Of a DNA stretch of 64,000 nt, positions 38,366-46,493 are shown piece by piece. Both the position numbers and the translations under genes were made by a program. Source of the stretch: an endosymbiont of Galathealinum brachiosum. GTDB lineage: Bacteria; Pseudomonadota; Gammaproteobacteria; SZUA-229. Numbering within the stretch: the first letter of the stretch is position 1; every line of letters starts with the position of its first letter. The stretch lies in contig QFXC01000011.1 of assembly GCA_003349885.1 (NCBI GenBank), forward strand, positions 186,001-250,000. Direction: 5' to 3'. The notes under the pieces were generated by a model that was not told the DNA's origin, made no database searches, and saw only the letters and a program-made list of their open reading frames with translations.

Positions 38366-38670
38366 CAGACCCTTCAGAAATCACCAACTAAATTCTACAC
38401 TTCTCTGACTCAGCCCAAAACCATACACCTCCTTAACATGTTAAATTGATCTAAAAACAGCTCACTTTTGCAAACATTATTGACCCTGCATGCGTAGTCT
38501 AATCGTTTGAATTCATTAAATTAAAATCACCTTAACTAAGTGCAAGAATCTGTGCAAATAACGGGGCAAATCTAAATGCAATCTAACAATCTAGATAATT
38601 GGTGGCGATTCATGTATTGTCTTTACTTTAATGCAGTTTTTTCAGATGGAAAAAGAGGCAGTATGTTTCC

Positions 38671-39492
38671 ATGAACCATGATAAGAAAATTGTAATTCGT
38701 CTAATTAAATCACTTTGTGTGATTGTCTCTCTGTTGTACTCAGCAATATCTATATCAGATGAACTCGTGTTGGCCGTAGCAAGTAGTACCAAGAGCAGTG
38801 GCCTGATCGGAAAGCTCATACCAGTCTATGAAAAGCATAGCGGTAACAATATTAAGCTTTATTCAGTTGCTTCTGGTAAGGCTCTTAAAATGGGGCGTCG
38901 AGGTGAAGTTGATCTAGTGATGGTGCATGCGCCCGAAGCTGAATTAAAATTTATCAAAGATGGTTATGGTGTAGACCATACAAAGTTAATGAAAAATGAA
39001 TTTCTGATTGTTGGTCCTGCGGATGACCCAGCAAGAATCGATGGTATGAATGATGTTCAGCAGGCTTTTAAACACATTCATGAAAGGAATAGCCTGTTTA
39101 TCTCGCGTGCTGATGATTCTGGCACACATAACAAAGAGTCTGGTATCTGGCTTATGTCAAATATCGAACCCTATGGTGATTGGTATTATGAATTCGGCGG
39201 GAATATGAAGGATACTTTACTGATCGCTGATGAAAAACAGGGTTATGTTATGGTTGATAGTGCTACCTGGCTAAAGATGAGGCATCGAGTTTCATTACAG
39301 GTGTATGTTAAAGGCGACAGTATGCTGGATAACATCTACAGTGTAATTGCTATTAACCCTGAGCGTTACAGAAGGCCAACCAGTAAACATGCAAAGGGTT
39401 TTATCGACTGGATAAAAAGCGAAGATGGTTTGAGAATAATACGAGATCTTACAATTGATAATGAAAAACTTTATACATTATTACAAAAATAG
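38671..39492 (+). CDS. TupA-like periplasmic oxyanion-binding protein
   Basis: A 273-aa protein with a signal peptide (about 8-31) and a type II periplasmic binding fold like the tungstate/molybdate binder TupA. ASSTKSSGLIGKLIPVYEKHSG near 36, GKALKMGRRGEVDLVMVHAP near 66-85, NEFLIVGPADDPA near 106 and SRADDSGTHNKE near 137 match the family's motifs one after another. TupA normally delivers tungstate to TupBC, but no permease or ATPase gene follows. Instead a hybrid histidine kinase starts 14 bp downstream, so the binding protein probably serves as the kinase's ligand sensor. The ligand (tungstate, molybdate or another anion) is not determined. Confidence 0.8.
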   Translation: MNHDKKIVIRLIKSLCVIVSLLYSAISISDELVLAVASSTKSSGLIGKLIPVYEKHSGNNIKLYSVASGKALKMGRRGEVDLVMVHAPEAELKFIKDGYGVDHTKLMKNEFLIVGPADDPARIDGMNDVQQAFKHIHERNSLFISRADDSGTHNKESGIWLMSNIEPYGDWYYEFGGNMKDTLLIADEKQGYVMVDSATWLKMRHRVSLQVYVKGDSMLDNIYSVIAINPERYRRPTSKHAKGFIDWIKSEDGLRIIRDLTIDNEKLYTLLQK

Positions 39493-39506
39493 AAGTTGTT
39501 ATTAAA

Positions 39507-41459
39507 ATGAGAATTCGATATCGACTGGCTTTATTTTTAGTTGTCTCCATCACTTTAATTAGTATGATGGCAGTGTATGCTGGCGTTATGCAGAACAAGT
39601 CATTTAAACGGTTAAACACAATTTATTTAAGTTCAGAGAACTTAATCCGTGCGACAGAGCAAATTGATAATCATTTTCAGAAACAGTTACTGTCCTGGTC
39701 AAACCTGCTATTAAAAGGCCTGAATCCGGAAAAGTATTATTCTCATCTTCAGGAGTTTTACGAACAAGAACGTAAAACACGAACTTCGGCCAGGTTACTT
39801 CAGGGCAGAATGTCGGAATACCCGGAGGCTCAGGCAAGCACACTGCAATTTGCATCACTGCATGCGAGGCTCGGACTCAATTTTCGTAAAGCAATTAAAA
39901 TTTATAATCAGTCCGATAATCCCGTATATGAAACTGATGAATATCTGGGTAATATCACGGAAAAGCCAGTTTCTTTGCTAAAGCAAGTCAAGGAGAGTCT
40001 GGTTAATCAGCAGAAGCTGGATGTCGAAATTGCGGAGCGAGAATATAAGCAGAACCTGAAGTTAATTATCTTTTTTGCAGCTATTACTACCTTGTCGTTA
40101 ATAGCCGTCTTTATCTGGTTACTAGATATTAGTGTTGGCCGACCATTGGTAAAGACTATCGATTATGCCAAACAAGTATCATCTGGCAATTACCAGTTAC
40201 GTGTACCTGAAAACATGCCCGGAGAATTTAATGTTTTCGCCAAAGCTTTTAATCACATGCTTGATCGTTTATCACTAGTGAATAAGAATCTGGAGGAAAA
40301 GAAAAAAGCAGCCGAACAAGCTTCACGTGCTAAATCTGAATTCCTGTCGAATGTAAGTCATGAGATACGCACGCCTTTGAATATTGTCACGGGTTATACC
40401 GAATTACTGTCAAAAACAGATATTGATAACAATCAGGAACGCTATCTGGTGGCAATTCAGGATGGTGCTGATTCTTTGTTAAGAATTATTGACGATGTAC
40501 TTGACCTGGCAAAAATTGAATCAGGACGATTAAACATCGAATATAATAAATTCAATCTGTATCAGTTTATGCACAGTATAGAAAGCTCGTTTGCTCCGGT
40601 TATATCTAAAAAAGGACTAGAGTTTAAGTTGATCATTACGGATGATGTACCCGAGTATATTGTGCTTGATGAATATCGCTTAAAACAGATTGCTCAGAAC
40701 CTGATGAGTAATGCGATTAAATTTACCGAATCGGGAAATATATGTCTAACCGTTGATGTAAAAGAAACAGATAACCCGACTCATAAAGATCTGATCATAG
40801 AGGTAGTAGATACGGGAGTTGGCATTCCAGCCGACTACCATGACAAGGTGTTTGATCAGTTTGTGCAAAGGGATGGACAGGATTCACGCAAGTATGGCGG
40901 TACAGGTTTAGGACTTGCTATATGTCAAAAATTGGCGGGGATGCTCAATGGCATTATTAGTTTAGAAAGTGAGCCTGGTGCAGGTAGCACCTTCAGACTT
41001 AAACTAGTTGATGTCGAGGTGCAATCAGCTAACACTGAAGAGAAGCATGCAATAAACCTGAGCGTTCAGTTTGATCAGGCGATTGTGTTAATTGCTGATG
41101 ATACTAAAGCGAACCGGGAACTAGTCAAAGAATTCTTAAAGGAGCAACCATTTACATATTATGAAGCAGAAAATGGTCTAGAGGCCGTTGAGTTAGCTAA
41201 ACAATATTGTCCAGATATTATTTTTATGGATATAAAAATGCCAGAAATGGATGGTGTTGAAGCTACAACGTTAATAAAAAAGAATGCTACTTTAGCAACT
41301 ATACCGGTAGTTGCACTCACGGCCGCTTCAATCAAGGGAAAATTGGCGCAGGAGAGAGAGTTGCTGTTTGACGATTACCTTATAAAGCCGGTTAAGATAA
41401 ATTCATTGCTGAACTCTATGAAGAAATTTTTAAATTATCAGGATAAAACTATTTCATAA
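39507..41459 (+). CDS. Hybrid sensor histidine kinase with receiver domain
   Basis: A 650-aa inner-membrane kinase. Transmembrane helix 1 lies at about 7-25, then a helical periplasmic domain of about 160 residues and helix 2 at about 187-206. HAMP (about 208-262), HisKA with the phosphorylated histidine in SHEIRTP (near 286) and HATPase_c (NLMSNAIKF near 395; GGTGLGLAI near 466) follow, then a receiver with phospho-aspartate in FMDIKMPEMDG (near 575). No output domain is attached. It is co-transcribed with the TupA-like protein 14 bp upstream, which probably binds its periplasmic domain. It is cargo of module 6; its partner regulator is not obvious. Confidence 0.88.
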   Translation: MRIRYRLALFLVVSITLISMMAVYAGVMQNKSFKRLNTIYLSSENLIRATEQIDNHFQKQLLSWSNLLLKGLNPEKYYSHLQEFYEQERKTRTSARLLQGRMSEYPEAQASTLQFASLHARLGLNFRKAIKIYNQSDNPVYETDEYLGNITEKPVSLLKQVKESLVNQQKLDVEIAEREYKQNLKLIIFFAAITTLSLIAVFIWLLDISVGRPLVKTIDYAKQVSSGNYQLRVPENMPGEFNVFAKAFNHMLDRLSLVNKNLEEKKKAAEQASRAKSEFLSNVSHEIRTPLNIVTGYTELLSKTDIDNNQERYLVAIQDGADSLLRIIDDVLDLAKIESGRLNIEYNKFNLYQFMHSIESSFAPVISKKGLEFKLIITDDVPEYIVLDEYRLKQIAQNLMSNAIKFTESGNICLTVDVKETDNPTHKDLIIEVVDTGVGIPADYHDKVFDQFVQRDGQDSRKYGGTGLGLAICQKLAGMLNGIISLESEPGAGSTFRLKLVDVEVQSANTEEKHAINLSVQFDQAIVLIADDTKANRELVKEFLKEQPFTYYEAENGLEAVELAKQYCPDIIFMDIKMPEMDGVEATTLIKKNATLATIPVVALTAASIKGKLAQERELLFDDYLIKPVKINSLLNSMKKFLNYQDKTIS

Positions 41460-41549
41460 GATTAGGGGTAATCCAGGGGCTCTGTCGCAAACCGCTCATA
41501 GAAACAAGTAAAGATTAAATATTTTCTTCGTTATGCCGGCTAACACGAC

Positions 41550-41722
41550 GGTGTAAATAATTCTGTGTAACTGCCATAGTTAAATATAATCAGTTAATCG
41601 TTCTTCAAATTCAATAACAAACCTACTCTGTGCAGGTTTCCAATTTCTAATGGGAATTTTCCATTTTTTGGAGGCTTGTTGAATTGCTAAATGGCTAGTA
41701 GGAGCACTTTTCAGAATAACCT
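41550..41722 (-). pseudogene. IS256-family transposase C-terminal remnant with terminal repeat
   Basis: On the minus strand the stretch 41580-41722 encodes HLAIQQASKKWKIPIRNWK followed by a RFVIEFEERL segment and a stop. This is the typical C-terminus of IS256/Mutator-type transposases (W..PIRNWK...N.F.I.F..R). Just beyond it, ggtgtaaataattctgtgta (41550-41569) resembles the terminal inverted repeat of such elements. The rest of the transposase is missing. It shows that an insertion sequence once landed between the kinase gene and copy G. Confidence 0.6.
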
Positions 41723-41789
41723 ATGAATGGCCACTTTATTGTAGACCTAAATAGAAAAATTAAAGGCATACCCCATCAGACCCAGATCA

Positions 41790-42161
41790 CACCAGAGCAA
41801 CTGACTACGATCAAAATTAAATTTTCAAAATATTTCGGGACAAGTTCGTGTTCGGATTTAGTTCGAGTCGTTCGGTATTGTTGGCAACGCTGGCTCTCTA
41901 CGACACAGAAGCCATAAATTTAAGACTGTATTCAGATCGTGCACTCAAAAGGTTTCGGGATAGGCTCGGATTTAAAGATAAACAACAAGACACATAATTA
42001 AAACGTTTAGGATTCTTCAACTTACAAACATTAAAACTTCATATTCATTCTTCTCATAATCAGCAGGTCGAGTGTTCGAGTCACTCCGGGCCCACAATTT
42101 TTATCATGCAATTCATGTGCTTACAGAAATCTACTTCATAAACCCATTGACTATTAGTCGG
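41790..42161 (+). repeat. Attachment-site copy G (R block, core with mutated CCA, L block)
   Basis: The extended R block (about 41770-42052) carries two TTCGGGAYA motifs. The core 42053-42097 reads CACAA instead of CACCA at its end and has one further change (cataatcagc). The L block runs to 42161 and ends attagtcggcaggtcga, repeating the core's tcggcaggtcga. Similarity to copy C continues to about 42268. Nothing else is seen up to 42367. Confidence 0.85.
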
Positions 42162-42367
42162 CAGGTCGAATCTTCTACTCATTTCTAATTAACTTTTTAA
42201 ATTATCTATAACTTTTTTCTGAATATTTATCAAAAGTGGAATTTAAAATTTGATTAACGAGTGGGTACTATCACCATTCCAGGTAAGCCCTGAAGGGCGG
42301 CTATGCCTCAGAAACGATTGAAAAATACAATGCTTGCCAATTGATGCCCTATTATCGACAGGGGAAA

Positions 42368-44329
42368 TCAATATTTTTTATTCTTCTGATAGGTCCGCGA
42401 TTTATCGAAGTTTTCATTCAAAAATGCATTAAATGCCTCCTCATGTAATGGCTTACTGATCAGATATCCTTGCACGGTATCACAACCCATATCTATTAAT
42501 TTTTTATAAACATTCCTGGTTTCAACGCCTTCAGCAACTACTGACAAGCCGAGGTTATGCGCCAAGTCAATAGTAGATAGCACTATGGCCTCGTCATCAG
42601 AATTAGTATCCATATCACAAACAAAAGATTGGTCGATCTTTAACTCGCTAACTGGCAATTTCTTAAGCCTGCTCAAAGAAGAATACCCGGTACCAAAATC
42701 GTCAATTGACAAATTAACGCCCATCGACCGAATAAGCCCAATGACCCCGACTATGCATTCATAATCGGGTAAGAAAACATTTTCCGTAATCTCAAACAAC
42801 AATTGGTGACGTAAGGGATTATCGCTCAAATGGGTTTGAAGTGTATGTATAAAATCCTGGCTAACTAAGGTTTGCGTTGAAATGTTTACCGCAATTTTTA
42901 TTTCATAATTAAGTTTTTTCCATCTCTGTATTTGAGAGAGCGCTTCTTGAATAACCCAATCTGTAAATCGATTAATCAATCCTGTATGCTCTAAAGAGGG
43001 AATGAAGATACTGGGAGGTGTCATCGCTTGGTTACCCCTGGGCCAACGAGTCAATGCCTCAACACCCGCTAACTTACCGGTTTGAATATTTAACTTGGGT
43101 TGGTAATAGAGAGCAAATTCGTTTTTGTCGAGCGCCTTGTGCAATTCTGAAATTATAGTTACTTGGACGAGGGATGATTTGTCTTCCTCTGGATCGTAGA
43201 CTTTGAATCCACTTTTGCTTTTTTTTGCCAAGTACATCGCATGGTCTGCATGTCTAAGCAAGGCGCTGGTGTCACACCCGTGATCAGGAAAAATCGCAAT
43301 ACCGATACTGGCATGGGTAGTGATTAGGTTGCCATCCTTTGCTCCTTTCCCATTGTTTATTTCGGCCTTCAGGGTAAAAGGCTTTTCAAATAAAGCCAGC
43401 AGTCTACTAGCCGCATTAACCGCTTCATCATACCCCCCTTCTGGCAGCAAAAGTGCAAATTCGTCCCCACCTAAGCGGCTAAGAGAATCATTTTGTTCGA
43501 GGTAGCTTGATAATCGTTTCGTCAACAATTTAAGTAGCTGATCACCGCCTTCATGCCCGAAAGTGTCATTAATCTGTTTAAAATCATTTAAATCGATCAA
43601 TAAAATACTAACGCACTGATTATTCTTTTGTGCATGATTAATCTGTTGATTAAAGCGGTCTTTAAAGAGCGACCGGTTTGGTAGGTCCGTCAATGTATCG
43701 TAAAGACTTAAATGCTCAAAGCTTTCTTTACTATCCGATAAGCGTTTGTTAAGGCGTTCGAGATTTAGCAGGTGATCAGTATTTGTCTTATGGACGGCCT
43801 CAATTTGCCGAACGCTAATCGCATTTTCGAGCACGATGGAGACGATATTTGCAAACAGGGATAACTGGTTAAGATCACGCCTGTTAAATGGTTTCCCATC
43901 TATTCTATATTGACCGGCTATACCCCCAAGGAACTTATTTTTAACCTGTAGAGGCACCCACATAATGGTGTCATTTTTTTTCCAGTGATCCTGCTCTTCT
44001 TTGCTTAAAGTAGGGATAACCTCATGCCACCAAGCCTTTTTGTTTTTCATTACCCAGTCATAAATACCGTAGTTTAACGGCATTGTTTCACCGAGGATTT
44101 CATCAATATTTTCTCCAGCACCTGCTCTATAGGTATAGGTTTCTCCAGATTCATCGGTAATGGGCAACAAAATAGTTTTCGCTTGAATCAAGTCTTTTGC
44201 TCGAACGGCAATGTTTTGGAGAACGATATCTAAATCAAACTCATTCCCAAGTTCCCCAAGTGTTTTTCTGACAAGATCGAGAGCTTCTTCCGAATAAATT
44301 AAACGTGCTTTTAAATCAGATTCATTCAT
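42368..44329 (-). CDS. GAF-GGDEF-EAL cyclic-di-GMP signalling protein
   Basis: A 653-aa cytosolic protein. The GAF sensor domain lies at about 20-170. A GGDEF diguanylate cyclase domain follows (about 210-375), with an intact SRLGGDEF active site near 286. The C-terminal EAL phosphodiesterase domain (about 395-635) has EALTRW near 425, NISTQTL near 490, and the DDFGTGYSSL and KIDQSFV motifs near 550-575. Both catalytic signatures look intact, so it could make or break c-di-GMP; such dual proteins often use one domain for regulation. No membrane segment is seen. It is the only gene of module 7, transcribed towards copy G. Its input ligand is unknown. Confidence 0.92.
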   Translation of the reverse strand: MNESDLKARLIYSEEALDLVRKTLGELGNEFDLDIVLQNIAVRAKDLIQAKTILLPITDESGETYTYRAGAGENIDEILGETMPLNYGIYDWVMKNKKAWWHEVIPTLSKEEQDHWKKNDTIMWVPLQVKNKFLGGIAGQYRIDGKPFNRRDLNQLSLFANIVSIVLENAISVRQIEAVHKTNTDHLLNLERLNKRLSDSKESFEHLSLYDTLTDLPNRSLFKDRFNQQINHAQKNNQCVSILLIDLNDFKQINDTFGHEGGDQLLKLLTKRLSSYLEQNDSLSRLGGDEFALLLPEGGYDEAVNAASRLLALFEKPFTLKAEINNGKGAKDGNLITTHASIGIAIFPDHGCDTSALLRHADHAMYLAKKSKSGFKVYDPEEDKSSLVQVTIISELHKALDKNEFALYYQPKLNIQTGKLAGVEALTRWPRGNQAMTPPSIFIPSLEHTGLINRFTDWVIQEALSQIQRWKKLNYEIKIAVNISTQTLVSQDFIHTLQTHLSDNPLRHQLLFEITENVFLPDYECIVGVIGLIRSMGVNLSIDDFGTGYSSLSRLKKLPVSELKIDQSFVCDMDTNSDDEAIVLSTIDLAHNLGLSVVAEGVETRNVYKKLIDMGCDTVQGYLISKPLHEEAFNAFLNENFDKSRTYQKNKKY

Positions 44330-44625
44330 TTTTTAAATAAATAATGTGCGTGGTACATGGTACAAAAACACCTATTTCTGAGATTGAAAACGTAACACTA
44401 CCCTTGTCGTGACAGGAAAAGTGATTTATCAAATGATTAGACTAAGTATAGAAGAATAAATGCCCTTTTAGCAAAAATCTATCGCATGTCACACCATTAA
44501 ATCTGTAAAACTCCAGTTTTTTCATAACCTCAATAATTAAAGGGGCCGTCACTTATGGTCTAGCTGGCCCTCCACTGCACAGATACCATAGACTCGAAGA
44601 AATAATCGGATCGATCATTCAGAAT

Positions 44626-44838
44626 ATTTCGGGACAGGCTCGCGTTTCAAGAAAACAAAAATTCACATTAAGAAACTCTTTAAATTTCTTCAAGCTAGAC
44701 GCATAAAAATTACGAGTCTATTCTTCTCATAATCGGCAGGTCAAGTATTCGAGCCACTCCTGGCTCACCATTTTTCCCTTTGAATTTTTGTGCTTACGAG
44801 AATTCTCAACATAGACCCACGAACCATTGATCGACAGG
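44626..44838 (+). repeat. Attachment-site copy H (short R block, diverged core and L block)
   Basis: The R block is shortened (44626-44725), joining ttcgggacaggctcg directly to gtttcaaga, as if recombined between the two internal motifs. The core (44726-44770) has several changes (tcaagtattcgagcc; ctggctcacca), and the L block (44771-44838) is the most diverged of all copies. It is the last recognisable copy and marks the right limit of the array. Confidence 0.75.
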
Positions 44839-45027
44839 GCTAACAGTCACTGCATGTATTATTTCAATGCTTTCTCTTGCTTAATTCTGTCCTTAGTAAA
44901 TAAACACCTAAAGCCCACAATCCTCTACTATTCTAAATAGCTCCATAATATATAGTTATCCGCCTAACCACGAGAGGATAGCACTAGTAAAAATTGAAAT
45001 TAAGCTGCAAACAGCTACACTAAATAT

Positions 45028-46242
45028 ATGATTCAATACTTAAAACAGCTGCGTAACAACCATTACATTAAATACCTGGAATATAACTACATGTCTTACG
45101 CTGGGATTAAAATTACTAGCCTGTCTCTATTTATTGTGTTTTCACTCTTTATGACACTAATATTCCGTAGCTATATCATTGAAAAGCAAAGCAATGGAAT
45201 TAATGCTAATATTTCTAATATTAATTTTCACATCAGAAAATCTGTAGACTTCTTAATTAACAATAAAAAACAGGAATATATTAGCATTTCAAAAATCATC
45301 TTTTCTGATAAATCCATCTTAGAAGCATTGAAAAATAAAGAGCGTGACAACTTCTATAAGGCTGTTACTACCAAGTATTACAGCAGAGCTAAGAAACGTG
45401 ATAAGGACTTTTGGGGGTTACACATTATATTGCCAAACAACCTTTCTTTCATAAGGGTCCACAAGCCACATGTAGCGGATGAACTAATTTCTGAGGGAGC
45501 CAAGCCTCTAATTGATAAAGTTAATAAATCCCATCAACTAGTTACTGGTTTTGATGCTGGAAAATTTGGCTATTTTTTACGAGTTGTCACACCGATACAT
45601 TCACTTGAAAATAATTATTTGGGCGCTGCCGAATTTAGTATAAGTATTAATTCATTAACTCAATATATAAAAACCGATTTTGGCCATGAATCACTTTTCT
45701 TAATAAAAAACATCAAAAACAAGGCATTCCTATACAATCTTCCCAGGACTGATGATGGCCTAATTCATTTTAAATCGACAGATAGTAAATTATTTTCTCA
45801 ATACCGCACTGATGATCATAGTCTTATCCAATATAATAACAAAAGCTATAGCGCCATCTCAATTGAACTAAGCAAGACTGCGAAGCTAATAGTAGCCATT
45901 GATATTACAAAAATCATTAATGAGAAGAATATCTTTGAGAATAATATTAATGCGTTGATCGCAATTGTTATTGCGATATTTTCAATGATATGGTTTTTTG
46001 CAACTCGGTTTTATATCAACAACCGTCGCCATACTGAAATACAACTTCAAAATGCACTGGATACGATAAAAACATTAGAGGAAATTATTCCCATCTGTTC
46101 GTATTGCCACAAAATTCGTGACGATGAAGGAGCATGGGATCGCATAGAATCTTATATTTCAGATCATTCTGAAGCAAAATTTAGTCATGGCATTTGCCCG
46201 GACTGTTTTAAAGAGGAAAAAGAAAAACTGAATAACATGTAA
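45028..46242 (+). CDS. Membrane Cache-type sensory protein with CxxC/CPDC C-terminal module
   Basis: A 404-aa protein. Transmembrane helix 1 (about 27-46) is followed by a large periplasmic sensing domain (about 47-305) of double-Cache type (FWGLHIILPNNLSFIRVHKP). After helix 2 (about 308-328) come a short coiled coil (about 333-352) and a C-terminal module with EIIPICSYCHKIR and HGICPDC, i.e. two CxxC pairs that could bind zinc. This terminal module is seen at the end of various sensor proteins, but no kinase, cyclase or chemotaxis output is attached, so its signalling mode is unclear. It lies just right of the array, upstream of a hybrid kinase. Confidence 0.7.
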   Translation: MIQYLKQLRNNHYIKYLEYNYMSYAGIKITSLSLFIVFSLFMTLIFRSYIIEKQSNGINANISNINFHIRKSVDFLINNKKQEYISISKIIFSDKSILEALKNKERDNFYKAVTTKYYSRAKKRDKDFWGLHIILPNNLSFIRVHKPHVADELISEGAKPLIDKVNKSHQLVTGFDAGKFGYFLRVVTPIHSLENNYLGAAEFSISINSLTQYIKTDFGHESLFLIKNIKNKAFLYNLPRTDDGLIHFKSTDSKLFSQYRTDDHSLIQYNNKSYSAISIELSKTAKLIVAIDITKIINEKNIFENNINALIAIVIAIFSMIWFFATRFYINNRRHTEIQLQNALDTIKTLEEIIPICSYCHKIRDDEGAWDRIESYISDHSEAKFSHGICPDCFKEEKEKLNNM

Positions 46243-46493
46243 GACCTGTTAATAAAGAGTTACTTCGCCACTTTACAAATTTATGACACTTAAGCTAGCT
46301 ACAGCACACTTACTAGCTTAAACGACACTCCCTTTGCTTTTTTACACGCTTGCCTGCAGCAAACCCTGTAAGTTTATTTTTATGTCCTATGTAACGTAAT
46401 ATTAGAATATAAACCAATGGTCTATTTGCTTGTTTTAAATCTCAAAATCACTACTATACTTGATAAGCCTCCCAGCATTTGTAATTTTTTATA

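Noticed and set aside
41723..41917. 64-codon open frame before copy G
   Set aside because: It lies within the R block, which is non-coding in the other copies.
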